From contig LNAC01000101.1 of assembly GCA_002007465.1 (NCBI GenBank), positions 3,225,363-3,289,362 of the forward strand: a stretch of 64,000 nucleotides of DNA, read 5' to 3'. Shown here one piece after another: positions 23,205 to 39,420 of the stretch; the stretch's first letter is position 1; every line of letters starts with the position of its first letter. Under the pieces are notes generated by a model. That model was not told where the DNA came from. It searched no databases and saw only the letters and a program-made list of their open reading frames with translations. The stretch comes from Ailurus styani. Lineage: Eukaryota > Chordata > Mammalia > Carnivora > Ailuridae. The position numbers and the translations under genes were made by a program.

Positions 23205-23596
23205 TGGGGCGCCTGGGTGGCTCAGGTGGTTAAGCGTCTGCCTTTGGCTCAGGTCATGATCCCAGAGGCCTGCGATCGAGCCCACGTCAGGATCCCTGCT
23301 CAGTGGGGAGCCTGCTTCTCCCTCTCTCATTCCCCCTGTTTGTGCTCTCTCTCTCTGTCAAATAAATAAAACCATTTTTAAAAAAAATATTTTATTTACT
23401 TATTTGACAGAGACACACAGCAAGAGAGGGACACACAAGCAGTGGGAGTGGAAGAGGGAGAAGCAGGCTTCCTGCAGAGCAAGGAGCCCGATGGGGGGCT
23501 GGATCCCAGAGCCCTGAGATCATGACCTGAGCTGAAGGCAGACACTTAACGACTGAGCCACACAGGCACCCCTCAAATAAATAAAACCTTAAAAAA
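23205..23596 (+). repeat. Can-SINE whose tail received a second SINE
   Basis: Outer sense SINE flanked by TATCTCCAAC at 23195-23204 and 23597-23606. Its A/T tail is split by an antisense SINE at 23374-23572. Confidence 0.93.
23374..23572 (-). repeat. Can-SINE nested in the tail of another
   Basis: Antisense copy flanked by TCAAATAAATAAAACC at 23358-23373 and 23573-23588, i.e. the target was the tail of the older SINE. Confidence 0.93.
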
Positions 23597-24667
23597 TATC
23601 TCCAACAGGTTGTATCAGTCCGGTTTTCTGTTCCGTGGAGCAGAACACACTTCTGACCCACTAGCCATGGCTAGACCCAGCCCCACCTAGGTACATAAAA
23701 CTTAACAGGTTCCAGAGCCTTCTCCCAAACTGGAGTAAATCAGCAGCAGGTGTCTGAAGAAAGTCTCAAACTCCTGAGACAGTGACCAATCAAACAAATG
23801 GAGAAAATAGAGACAATGCAGGAAACAGAAGAAAACTTCACAGTTACGATTTGTAGCCTCAGAAGGAAGAAAAGATATGCACTCATAAAATGAAATGAAA
23901 ACAAAACTACTTCATGCTGTTAAAAAGGAGCAATTGACTGGACAATAAGAAAACAACTTGATTCAAAAATGGACAAAAGATCTGAACAGACACCTCACCA
24001 AAGAAGACGTGCAGGTGGCAAATAAGCATATGTCATTGGGGAATTGCAAATCAAAACAACACAACTACACACCTAGTAGAGGGCAAAAGTCCAAAACGCT
24101 GACACCACCAAATGCTGGCAAGGCTGTGGAGCAACAGGAACTCTCGTTCATTGCTTGTGGGAGTGCAAGGGGCTACAACCACTGGGGAAGACAGTTCATC
24201 AGTTTCTGATGTAACTAAGCATACGCTTATCATATGATCCAGCAATCACAGTCCTTGGTATTTGCCCAAATATAGCAGCTTTCTTCACAATTGCCAAAAC
24301 CCGGATGTAAGCAAGATGTCCCTTAGTAGGTGAATGGATAAACTGTGGTACCTCTGGATAATGGGCTATTACTCAGTGCTAAAAAGGAATGAGCTATCAA
24401 GCCACAAAAGACATAGAGGAACATTAAATCCTATCACTAAGTCAAAAAAGCTCCTCTGAGAAGGCTACATACTGTCTGGTTCCAATTACATGGTGTTATG
24501 GAAAAGGGAAAACTATGGAGACAATAGAAAGATCTGTGGCTGCCGGGGGTAGGGGGTGAATCAGTGAAGCACAGAGGATTCTTAGGGCGGTAAGCTATTC
24601 TACATGATAGTTTAATGGGTGAATGCCTTTATACATCCATCCAAACCCATAGAATCTACAACACCGA

Positions 24668-24888
24668 CCGGGCGCATGGGTGGCTCAGTCGGTTGGGCAG
24701 CCAACTCTTGGTTTCGGCTGGGGTCATGATCTCGGGGTCCTGGGATCAAGCCTGTTGTCGGGCTCCATGCTTGGAAGGGAGTCTGCTTGAGGATTCTCTC
24801 TCCGTCTCCCCGTGCCACTTCCTCCACTGGTGCACACTTGCTCTCTCTCTCAAATAAATAGATAAATCTTAAAAAAAAAAAAAAAAAG
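24668..24888 (+). repeat. Can-SINE
   Basis: Head 'gggcgcatgggtggctcagtcggttgggc', long A tail. Flanks ACACCGAC / ACACCGAG. Confidence 0.9.
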
Positions 24889-25073
24889 TACACCGAGCAG
24901 GAACCGTAATGTAAACTACAGACTTTTGGTGATGATGATGTGTCAGTGTAGGTCCATCCACTGTAATAAATGTCCTGTTCCGCTAAGCTTAGGGTGTTGA
25001 TCGCAACGGAGGGAGTATATAGGAAACCTCTGTACCTTCCTCTCAGTTTTGCTGTGAACTTAAAAGTCCTCTA

Positions 25074-25277
25074 GGGCGCCTGGGTGGCTCAGTGGGTTAA
25101 AGCCGCTGCCTTCGGCTCAGGTCATGATCCCAGGGTCCTGGGATCGAGGCCCACATCGGGCTCTCTGCTCGGCGGGGAGCCTGCTTCCTCCTCTCTCCTC
25201 TCTCTCTGCCTGCCTCTCTGCCTACTTGTAATCTCTCTCTCTGTGTCAAATGAATAAATAAAAATCTTAAAAGAAAA
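25074..25277 (+). repeat. Young Can-SINE, 12-bp perfect target duplication
   Basis: Flanks AAAAGTCCTCTA at 25062-25073 and 25278-25289. 'gggttaaagccgctgccttcgg' subfamily. Confidence 0.95.
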
Positions 25278-25303
25278 AAAAGTCCTCTAAAAAATAAAGA
25301 CTA

Positions 25304-25495
25304 GGGGCGCCTGGGTGGCTCAGTTGGTTAAGCATCTGTCTTCGGCTCAGGTCATGATCTCAGGGCCCCTGGGAGTGAGCAATGAGCCTGCTTCTCCCTC
25401 TCCTTCTGCCTCTCCCCCTGCTTGTGCTCTCTTTCTCTCTGTCAAATAACTAAATAAATTAATAAAATCTTTGAAAAAAATTAAAAAGTAATAAA
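25304..25495 (+). repeat. Can-SINE with internal deletion
   Basis: The head is intact but the body jumps from 'ctcagggcccctggga' to 'gtgagcaatgagcctgcttctccc', losing the middle. A/T tail follows. Confidence 0.88.
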
Positions 25496-25794
25496 AAATA
25501 AAGGCTACTTTTTAAGGGGCACAATTGCTGAACGGTACACTTACAAGGGATAGATTTTTACCATATGTAAGTTATACCTAATAAACCCTTAAAACAAGAA
25601 GGAACTAGAAAATAAAAATAACATGAAAGCTAATTTTTTAGTCAATAGGAATGCTGGACCTGAAGGGTGTGCTCCAGAAATCAGAATTAAAAACACAGAG
25701 ATGGAAAATGTCAGGCAAAAAATAAGAACAAATAAGGATCAACTTGGGAGATCCAGCAGCCAACTAATAAAATTATCAGAAAGAGAACAGAGGG

Positions 25795-25912
25795 GCACCT
25801 GGCTGGCTCAGTCTGTGGAGCATGAGACTTTTGATCTCGGGGTCATAAGTTCGCGCCCCATGTTGGGCGTAGAGACTGGTTAAAAATAAAATCTTTAAAG
25901 GTTAAAAAAGAG
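25795..25912 (+). repeat. Short head-only Can-SINE
   Basis: tRNA-like head with 'cataagttcgcgcccc' in B-box position, then directly 'aaaataaaatctttaaagg' and an (AG)n tail. No CT body. Confidence 0.85.
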
Positions 25913-25999
25913 AGAGAGAGAGAGAAGAACAACAGAGAAAATGGAGAAGCAGTTAAAGAAGGGGTACCAGAGCTCCACATTCTCGAACAAGGACACAGC

Positions 26000-28050
26000 C
26001 CCCAAGTGGCCACACAAGGCACCGGAAAAGGCCGCCCCCCCCCCACACCCCGGAGAAACACCAGGGTGGGGAACTGCTATTTTGCAAGAGGGGACTCTTC
26101 AGCACTCTTTTTTTCCAACTCTGTGCATGCATTCATTTATTTTAAAAAACAAAACCAACCTTTTATCGGTATGCATGCTTTTTGCCTGGGATGCGGCATG
26201 AGCACCGCTCACATATCAAAATAAAATCAAGCCCCCAAGTCACACAAATCCCAGGTGGTAAACAGGAGACCAAAGATCGCTTCTCAACATACCCTAACTC
26301 CGAAGGCCTCAGGGTCAGCTTCACTCGTCTTAGCCTGGCATTCAATACCCTCCCCCTCTCCAACCTGTTGAGCTCCGTTCACTGAACTTGCCCCAAACTA
26401 CCCAAAAAAGTGGGGACAGACGCCAAATCCCTCCTCATTTCACCCTTTACAAGGAAGGAAAATAGAGGGAGTGAGGGACGTGCCCTCCAGCACGGCAGCT
26501 CATGCTGGACCATGGGCCCCTAGCCAGCCATCAGCCCTTCTGAGCGTGGCCGCCTTCTCTGTCCCTGTCCCCACCCCCCTTCTTTCTCACTGCTTGTCAT
26601 CATTTCACTTGTTTGCCACTGTTTTTCCTCTCTAGCTCCAGGAGAGCTGAAGGTCGTGTCTGCTCCCTGCTGCCTATATAGAGTTAAAGGGTGCCCGATG
26701 TGTCCTAGGAGGTGCTCAAGGGACACATCCTTGGCCGGCTGGCCGGTGGCCCCGCGGCCCCCTCCCCCTTACCAACGGCTTCCCCCCTCATTGCATCAGC
26801 GGCCTGTTTCAGCCAGGGTCTCACCTGGCAAACAGCCTCATCCTTCTCGGATCCTCACTTGGCCTGGGTTGGGGGACACCCCCTCTCCCCTAAGTCCCTT
26901 CGAAAACTCCCCCTCCTCAGCGGTTTCTGGCTCACGCTGAAGGCGGGGTGAGGAGCAAAGGGACAGTTGGGATAGGTCAATGTCAAGCTAGCTCTCCGCA
27001 ATTCCCAGGCCCTGCAGGCCTCCCAACAGAGTTGGTCAGAGTTGGCGTCTGCTGCTGGCCGAGAAAAGTCCCTGATACAAACATCTTCACCCATGGCGGC
27101 GGGGAGGGGGAGGGGCATCTTTTTCAAGATCATGGGCAGAGAAAAGCAATTGCCCAGAGTGCAGAACCAAGCTGAGGGCTTTGCAGCCCAAGCCAATATG
27201 ACTCAGCACTGTGTTTGCAAAGTCACCACCAACCAGCCAGAGAACCTAGAAGCCAGATGCCTCTGGGCCCTTACCTCCCCAAGAGCGAGCTCTTCATTCT
27301 CCAGCCTTTTGTATCACTTGTCTCCCCAAATGAAGCCCAGGGCAATGCATTTGATTGGCTACACTGAGGTCACGTGCCTTCAATAGACCTGCAAGCAAGC
27401 CTGGGAGAGCAAGCACCTGCATTCCAGCTGCGGGGGGTGGGTGGAGGGTGGCCCGAAAGGTTCCCACCACAGGCAGCCAATAAATATGTCCACCGACTAA
27501 TCCTTGTAGTTTTTCAGTATGTCAGAGTATTTCCTTCGGGCAGCATCTTCAAAGAGGTGTTCCTGACTCTTGGGCTGTATTACCAAACCTCTTTCTTTCC
27601 CTGAAGAGTTAAACTAATTCCTAAGCACACCCCGCGAGCAGATCGCAGACCGCCTGCTCTGCCACACCTACATACGTTCCTGGGCGGTTAGAGAGAAAAA
27701 AGCAACTAACAGGCACAATACGATTGATTCCTCGTTGCTTCATTCTCTCTTGTGTTCCTACATTTGTTTATTAGTTGTAGTCTACACGTTTTATTATTTG
27801 TTTTGATGACTGATTTTTTCATCATTTTCCTCTTTGTAGCCAGTGCTAAAATTAGCAGGCATTTGCTGAAAGGAGCGATGTATCAAGGATTAGACTCAGC
27901 TGTGTGGAACAGGGGACAAACAAGAGAGGCTTAAGCTAGATAAAAGTTTCTTTCTCTTCCATGTAAGTGAGGCCTAGGAAGGGCAGTCCAGAGCTTGGCC
28001 TTGAACCCGCTCACTCTGCAAGGTCCTGAGGGACCCAGCTCCTCCCTGAG
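26000..28050. other. Intergenic, no gene seen
   Basis: Non-repetitive to weakly repetitive sequence, possibly with an L2-type piece near 26300-26360. No splice-bounded coding segment was found on either strand. Confidence 0.5.
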
Positions 28051-28059
28051 CACCCTCCA

Positions 28060-28165
28060 GCATCTTTTTTCTTTGAGTAATCTCTACCCGCAACGTGGAG
28101 CTCAAACTCAGGACTCTAAGATCAAGAGTCAGATGCTCTACCAACTGAGCCAACCAAACGCACGC
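28060..28165 (-). repeat. Short head-only Can-SINE, antisense
   Basis: Antisense tRNA-like head: 'ctctaccaactgagccaacc' with 'gagctcaaactca' upstream. Confidence 0.8.
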
Positions 28166-28167
28166 AC

Positions 28168-28420
28168 CTTCTACCATCTCTTGATGGGGCCTCATCCTCA
28201 CGGTTCAAGGTGGCGGCTGGAGCTCCAGCCATCGTGCCTGGCAATAGGACAAACAGCAGGAAGAAGACGGAATACCTCCCCACCTTTACGAAACTTCTGT
28301 TTGCAACTCCTTGGCCAAAATTTAGACATGTGGCCCCACCAATGGAGACTGGACAATCAGCCTTACCACTTAGGACTGAGGGAACTCGGCTACTGAGAGA
28401 CAGGCAACTATCTCTTCCAC
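28168..28420. repeat. Old interspersed repeat, family unresolved
   Basis: 'caaggtggcggctggagctccagccatc' resembles 'cgactgcaatccagccatcacgttc' near 45269. Both look like copies of one ancient element; I cannot name it. Confidence 0.4.
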
Positions 28421-28539
28421 AAACAAGGATAAAAATCACACGGAAAACAATCCCTTCGGGTAAGGAACAATCACGAGGTTTCTGATGATGAGATGGCTCG
28501 TGTTAGTTACTGATCATAGGCACAGTTGTGTGTTATAGG

Positions 28540-28700
28540 CTATGTGGTCCTTCATCCTTACAACCTTTTGGAGGAGGTACTGTGACTATCCTCATTTTAC
28601 AGATGGGGAAACTGAGGCACGGAGAGGAGAGAGAACTTGTCCGAGGTCCCCCCAGCTAGCAGGTGGCACAGCCTGGATTTGAACACTGGCAACCTGGCTC
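28540..28700 (-). repeat. MIR-type SINE, antisense
   Basis: 'cattttacagatggggaaactgaggcacgg' and 'ggatttgaacactgg' are antisense MIR core and head. Confidence 0.85.
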
Positions 28701-30437
28701 CAGAACCCCCCGGACGTGCCACAACTATGGAGACAGCCAACTCTTACTGGCAATGACAGAACCAAGACACAAAAGCTGCCTGGGCTCATCCCAGGGGCTT
28801 ACTGACTTAGGGATGAGGAGAGGGGACGTGAGCCTGAGCCACTTTCTTTCTTCCTTTCTTTCTTTGTGACTCTGGATGCTTCGCTTGCTCATCCATTCCA
28901 CAGAGGGGCTGGCACAGTACACGTTACATTTGCAACGAAGGGTCTAATGCCTGCTTTCGCCACTCCTTCGGGGCAGAAACCAGATCCCCAGCAGCCAGCA
29001 CAAGGTAGGTGCTCAAAAGACATTTGATCAGTGAATCAGTGCACGTGCCAGGCTCCGGGATGTGTGCGAAGCGTGCAGGAATGACGCTGACCCTGCCCAT
29101 TTGCACTCACGGCCAAGCAGAGAAGACCCAACAGGTGGGGCCCCCGGGGAACAACTGAGATGCCCAAAGGCGGGGCAGGGGGGCTCCATGGCGAGAAATC
29201 TGGTGTGCCTAGATTGTACTTGATGAGTCACAAGCAGTCTGGGATAAGGTCCTTAAGGTAGGCGTAAGCCAGACTTAAAATTCTTCTCAAGTCCAAGGTG
29301 AGACACTGAGCCTAAGCCCTGAGGCCACAGGGAGCCCCCCAAGCCTTTAAGCAGGTGTTGACAGAGCAGCCCTCTAGAAAGACTGTTCTGGCAGCCTGTG
29401 CAGAGGATGGATGGGGGAGGGGAGAGCCGAAGCAGGGACATCCACGAAGGGGCTCAAGGGGCAATGAGCCCCCTAAGCGGGCTCTAAGGAGGCCTGGGAC
29501 CTAAGCGGAGAAAGGAGCAGATGGGCCTCAGCGGGGCGGGAGGCAGACAGGAGCCAGCCCGGCTCAGCAGGGGGCAGGAGGCAAGAGGGGGGCTTTCAGG
29601 ACTGAGAAGATGGGACTTTACTTAAGAGGGGTCTAGTGGGGAGTCTGAGGTGCGGTTGAGAGAGCGAAGGGTGAGAAGAGAAAGGAGAGAGGCCCCACGC
29701 TCGGCGGGGGATCTCTGTGGGGGGAAGGGGGGGCCTGAGGGGCCAGAGCGAGGGGGGCTGGACGGGGGCTGGAGAGGGGCCCTGGCTGGAGCTGGGGCAG
29801 ACGGCAGTTGGACGCCTGCAGGCTGTGCTCATGGCTTAGCAATGTCCCAGCCCTTGCCAGGAGACTGCCTGGCCCCCGCTGCCCTTATCCCCCTCCAGCC
29901 CCAGACAGGCTCCCCCATCGGGAGCTCCGAAGCGGCCTCCCCAGCCTTCTGCTCCCCCAGAACGGGCCTCCCCTCCGCAGAGCCGGGCATACCCGCACCC
30001 TCCCCACGGCCACTTAGCCTTCCCCCAAAGGCTGATGAAACACAGGCCGGGGGAGGAGAAAATAAACAGACATCTGGAGGGGGGGTGTGAGGAAGCAGAG
30101 GATGGGCTGGGGGTCCCAGGGGGTGCCCAGGTCTGGGGGGTGGGTAGTAGAGGGGCCCCAGGGAGCCGTGTGACTCAGCAGGGAGCGAAGTCCCCAGGCC
30201 TAATGAGATGCAGGTGGTCCCCTGGCCTGGGCCCCACCTCCCCGGGTCAGGGGGGCCCCCCTGACGGTGGAAGCAGATGCTGGTTCGGTGCCGGAGGAGG
30301 GGAGAGGGGGGCTCTGCAGCGACAGGGGGCGGGGCCAGGGCGGCTGGCCAGGGCCCAGCACATAACTCTGGGCGGGTGCCGTCTGGGGCGCAGTCTGGGG
30401 CAGCAGACACCCAGCCGCTCTGAGCTCCACTGGCAGC
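28701..30437. other. Region upstream of MFAP4
   Basis: Increasingly GC- and purine-rich DNA leading to the MFAP4 start, with an old repeat block near 29210-29560. An AP-1/MAF-like TGACTCAGCA sits at about 30171. No TATA box is evident and the exact transcription start cannot be placed. Long minus-strand frames here (for example 29829-30674) follow GC content only. Confidence 0.5.
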
Positions 30438-30443
30438 ATGAAG
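30438..30443 (+). CDS. MFAP4: MFAP4 coding exon 1 (two codons)
   Basis: Only ATG AAG (Met-Lys) is coding before donor GTATGG at 30444. Context GGCAGCATGA. The signal peptide continues in exon 2. Confidence 0.92.
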
Positions 30444-33004
30444 GTATGGGGCTGGGGTTGCGGGACTCACGGCATCGGGGGCCTGAGTCCAGTCCGGGCA
30501 GAGGACCCTTACCAGAGAGGGGCCTGTGAAGCCACAGGGGAGTCTCCACAGGGATCCGGTGGAAACTCTCAACCTACGAGGGCCCCGCGCCTGTCGGGGA
30601 GTGGGGCTTCTCAGGCGGGGCAAGAGGGGCCAAAGGGCAGAGAAAGGGTTCCCGGCAGGGGGTGGCTGGCACAAGGGCCAAGTGCAGAGCCCGCCAAGGG
30701 CTCGGGGGCGGTGCGGTGACCCTGTTGTCCTGTCCCAGGCCCTCCTGGCGCTGCCGCCGCTGCTGCTGCTTCTCTCTGCAGCCCCCTGCGCCCCCCAGGT
30801 CTCCGGGATCCGGGGCGATGGTAAGCAGCCTGGCCGGCAGGCGGGAGGACGAGAGGCGACTCCGAGCCATCACTTCTGGGAGTCGGGCCTCAGGGCTGAG
30901 CCCCTACAGGATGCCATCCCCTCCTCGCTACCACGGGGCAGGGGGAGAGAAGTTCGAGCAGCCCCCCAGGGGGAAAGCTCGTGACTTCTGGGCACCCGAG
31001 GGCGCTGAGGGGCCAGTGGCGCCTCGGGCCCTTCTCCTCACCCTCCCTGCCCCCGCCCCCAGCTCTGGAGAAGTCTTGCCTTCAGCAGCCCCTGGACTGT
31101 GACGACATCTACGCCCAGGGCTACCAGGCAGACGGCGTGTACCTCATCTACCCCTCGGGCCCCAGCGTGCCCGTGCCTGTCTTCTGTGACATGACCACCG
31201 AGGGCGGCAAGTGGACGGTGAGTGGGCGGAGGGAACGGAGGCCTGGTTCTGGTCCAGCCGTGTGACCACGCTTCACCTCCGTGCGCTTCAGTTTTTCCGT
31301 CTCTAAACGGGGATCAGGACACCCGCAGCAGAGCTGGGGAGCTGTGGCCACCGCTGAACTCTAGGTGCCGAAGGCAGGTCAGTGCCTGTGTCCTCAAAGT
31401 AATCCCAGGGGAGTGCGCTTTACAGAGGAACCGAGACCCAGAGAGGTGAAGTGATTTGCCCGAGATCATACAGCCCTCCCGGGAAGCACTGCCAGGTGCG
31501 GGAACTCTAGAACCACTCCCCCCTCTACCTTGTCCTGGCGCCCAGGAACCGCTCGCTGCCTGGTTCTAGGCCCCAGCTCAGTCTTTGCACAAAACCCCCT
31601 TGGCATCACAGGGTCCCTGCCTGGGTGAGGCTCCCGCCCCCTGGACTCTTGATGGTCCGGGCCTATCCTCTCTGCTCTAGGTTTTCCAGAAGAGGTTCAA
31701 TGGCTCAGTGAGTTTCTTCCGGGGCTGGAACGACTACAAGCTGGGCTTCGGCCGCGCGGACGGGGAGTACTGGCTGGGTAAGGCGGGGGGGGGGGGGGCG
31801 GGGGGGGGNNNNNNNNNNNNNNNNNNNNNNNNNNNNNNNNNNNNNNNNNNNNNNNNNNNNNNNNNNNNNNNNNNNNNNNNNNNNNNNNNNNNNNNNNNNN
31901 NNNNNNNNNNNNNNNNNNNNNNNNNNNNNNNNNNNNNNNNNNNNNNNNNNNNNNNNNNNNNNNNNNNNNNNNNNNNNNNNNNNNNNNNNNNNNNNNNNNN
32001 NNNNNNNNNNNNNNNNNNNNNNNNNNNNNNNNNNNNNNNNNNNNNNNNNNNNNNNNNNNNNNNNNNNNNNNNNNNNNNNNNNNNNNNNNNNNNNNNNNNN
32101 NNNNNNNNNNNNNNNNNNNNNNNNNNNNNNNNNNNNNNNNNNNNNNNNNNNNNNNNNNNNNNNNNNNNNNNNNNNNNNNNNNNNNNNNNNNNNNNNNNNN
32201 NNNNNNNNNNNNNNNNNNNNNNNNNNNNNNNNNNNNNNNNNNNNNNNNNNNNNNNNNNNNNNNNNNNNNNNNNNNNNNNNNNNNNNNNNNNNNNNNNNNN
32301 NNNNNNNNNNNNNNNNNNNNNNNNNNNNNNNNNNNNNNNNNNNNNNNNNNNNNNNNNNNNNNNNNNNNNNNNNNNNNNNNNNNNNNNNNNNNNNNNNNNN
32401 NNNNNNNNNNNNNNNNNNNNNNNNNNNNNNNNNNNNNNNNNNNNNNNNNNNNNNNNNNNNNNNNNNNNNNNNNNNNNNNNNNNNNNNNNNNNNNNNNNNN
32501 NNNNNNNNNNNNNNNNNNNNNNNNCCCCCCCCCGAACGCCCCGGAGGGGCCGCGCTGGCTCCCACCCAGCTCGGGCCTGGGCCCCCAGAGACGCGCGTCC
32601 TCTCGCTCCGGGCACGGCCCCGTGGGGGCAGCTGCTTCTCCTCGGACCCAAGCGCGGCGACCCAGCGGGCGGCTCCCCCAGCGTCACTCTGGTCCATCAG
32701 CCCCCTCCGGGCCAGCTCCCCGCTCAGCAGCCCCATCCCTGCTCCCCTCCTGCCAGGCGACTCCCTGTCCTACCACAGCGGCCAGAAGTTTTCCACCTTC
32801 GACCGGGACCAGGACCTCTTCGTGCAGAACTGCGCGGCTCTCTCCTCGGGAGCCTTCTGGTTCCGCAGCTGCCACTTCGCCAACCTCAACGGCTTCTACC
32901 TGGGTGGCTCCCACCTCTCCTACGCGAACGGCATCAACTGGGCCCAGTGGAAGGGCTTCTACTACTCGCTCAAGCGCACCGAGATGAAAATCCGCCGGGC
33001 CTGA
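30438..33004 (+). CDS. MFAP4: MFAP4, microfibril-associated protein 4; exon 5 lost in gap
   Basis: MFAP4 is a secreted fibrinogen-domain glycoprotein of elastic microfibrils that binds collagen, fibrillin, tropoelastin and integrins. Coding exons seen are 30438-30443, 30739-30820, 31063-31217, 31681-31777 and 32757-33004. The fifth lies in the N run 31809-32524. The protein opens with a hydrophobic signal peptide rich in Leu, then an RGD integrin motif (residues 27-29). The fibrinogen-related domain follows with [32 protein letters not shown] and, in the last exon, the C-terminal [10 protein letters not shown] and [12 protein letters not shown]. With a fifth exon of the usual size the product would be about 256 residues, as in human (255). 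All visible junctions keep frame and have GT-AG borders. Confidence 0.96.
30739..30820 (+). CDS. MFAP4: MFAP4 coding exon 2 (signal peptide, RGD)
   Basis: Acceptor TGTCCCAG before 30739 and donor GTAAGC at 30821. Codes the Leu-rich signal peptide and the RGD motif; the last codon (Ala30) is split G|CT. Confidence 0.94.
31063..31217 (+). CDS. MFAP4: MFAP4 coding exon 3
   Basis: Acceptor CGCCCCCAG, donor GTGAGT at 31218. Codes residues 31-81, including the start of the fibrinogen-related domain and [10 protein letters not shown]. Confidence 0.95.
31255..31500. repeat. MIR-type fragments in MFAP4 intron 3
   Basis: A sense-like piece ('cagtttttccgtctctaaacggggatcagg') is followed by an antisense-like piece ('acagaggaaccgagacccagagaggtgaag'). 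Confidence 0.6.
31681..31777 (+). CDS. MFAP4: MFAP4 coding exon 4
   Basis: Acceptor TGCTCTAG ends at 31680 and donor GTAAGG starts at 31778. Codes residues 82-113 (VFQKRFNGS...GEYWLG, last codon split). Confidence 0.95.
31786..32534. other. Assembly gap (N 31809-32524) between G and C runs
   Basis: 716 N are preceded by runs of 14 and 9 G and followed by a run of C. The missing segment must hold MFAP4 exon 5 (the middle of the fibrinogen domain). Open frames that cross it are artefacts. Confidence 0.97.
32757..33004 (+). CDS. MFAP4: MFAP4 last coding exon
   Basis: Acceptor CTGCCAG ends at 32756. Codes 81 residues from [15 protein letters not shown] to the C-terminal KIRRA and stop TGA at 33002-33004. 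Contains the Ca-binding type DRDQD segment and the FRSCHF cysteine. Confidence 0.96.
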
Positions 33005-33830
33005 GGGGCTGGCCCCCGGCAGGCCCCGAGTCTCCCCTGGCCGCTCCCGCTCTCCACGAGTACCCCCTCTGCACCCCTGCCCGCTGCTCTCCTAGCACCT
33101 GCTTCTCCCAGGGGGCCCCGTGGCTCTCGCCCCAGCGGGTCCTGTCACACCCGGGGCATCCATCTCAAAGCCAGGCCTCCGTTCCCTCACCTGCGGCCAG
33201 GCGCCCCCCTCACCTGCAGCCGCTTTCCCAGGCCTCCTCTGAAAGGCGCAGCAGTTCCGGCCTGGACCTGCCTGGGCTCCGCAAGGCTCCCCCTCGCCTC
33301 CGCCCTGCCTGCAAGGCGGAGAGCCGGGAGCCGCCCTCCAAGGCTGTGGGCTCGTGTGCCACCTTAGCCAGCCCCCCTGCTGTGGACTCCTCCGTCCGGA
33401 GCCCCCCAGTGCGCCAGGCTGGGCTGGCGGAGTCTGAGCAATAGCCATGGTGTGTCCCAGGCCACCCACGTGTGGCCACCCCCACAAGCCACTCCACTGT
33501 CCTCAGTATCTCCCATCCTTAGCCTCCCTCCTGCCAACTCATTCCCCAGTGGTGAGCACCCCGGACCCGCAGCCCCACCTCACGGTCCTGCCCCGCTGCC
33601 CCCGCCCGCCAGGCCCAGGCCCCCACAGCTCAATGCCAAAACCGAATTTCACCACAGCTTTCGCACGCCACTCTAAAACAGCTCCAACCGAGGTAGGCAT
33701 AGATACAAGGTCCCCCCACCCGCCCTGGGGCTGAGGTCTGACCATGTGGGGGGATCAGAGGACAACCTCCGTGGGGCTGGAAGCAGGTGGGGAGTGAAGA
33801 GCTCAATAAAACCTCAGGACCTGAACGAAC
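33005..33830 (+). other. MFAP4: MFAP4 3' untranslated region
   Basis: GC-rich non-coding tail from the stop codon to just past the poly(A) signal; the cleavage site is inferred to be 10-30 nt after the signal. Confidence 0.75.
33805..33810 (+). terminator. MFAP4: MFAP4 polyadenylation signal AATAAA
   Basis: Canonical AATAAA about 800 nt after the stop codon, the only one in the 3' region on this strand. Confidence 0.8.
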
Positions 33831-33979
33831 CGGCTTTGGCTGTTGTGCGTCAAATGGGTTTGCTTGGCCCCCAAACGCGAGGACCTGGCTCCTCCTTGCT
33901 CCCCTACTGACAACACCCTGCCCTCAACTCCAAAAAGACACCTAGAGTTAGGCACTAAAGGGAACCTTATATTTCACAG

Positions 33980-34269
33980 GCCTCGTTTTGATGGCAAAAA
34001 AGATCGTGTCATAATATTAAAATAATAACAATAATAATAAAAATACAATACTGAAAAGGATCGCTCAGGGAGTAGAGGTGTCCTGATCCTGCCATGGCTT
34101 GGCGGTGGCTCAGGTGGCTACTTAAGGCTGCAGAGTGTGTCTGAGATGAACCTGCGGAATCATCGAAGCCCAGCTTCCATTGCTGGGCCCGGGGCTCCAG
34201 CCCTCAGGAACGTTCCTTTGAGTCCTGTCGCGGGGTCCGCCCCTGGCAGCAAGGCACAGGCTGTGGGCC
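33980..34269 (-). other. MAPK7: MAPK7 3' untranslated region (end approximate)
   Basis: Minus-strand DNA after the MAPK7 stop, ending in an A/T-rich stretch (34015-34050). No canonical AATAAA is seen; variant signals (AATATA-like near 33970) may serve. The 3' end is within about 200 bp of the MFAP4 end. Confidence 0.55.

Positions 34270-39420
<5,151 letters not shown>

Larger units (their letters stand above)
23900..25610 (+). mobile_element. Old L1 3' fragment, broken by three SINEs
   Basis: ORF2 3' text ('caaaagatctgaacagacacctcaccaaag', 'aagcatatg', 'aatgctggcaaggctgtggagcaac') runs into the L1 3' untranslated region ('ggtgatgatgatgtgtcagtgtagg'). SINEs at 24668, 25074 and 25304 interrupt the 3' end. 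Non-coding. Confidence 0.78.

Noticed and set aside
29829..30674. 281-residue minus-strand frame upstream of MFAP4
   Set aside because: Proline- and GC-driven frame overlapping the MFAP4 promoter and exon 1; no domain or splice structure.
31708..33444. 578-residue frame across the N run, with matching minus-strand frames
   Set aside because: The gap is artificially open. Only the parts matching MFAP4 exons 4 and 6 are real.
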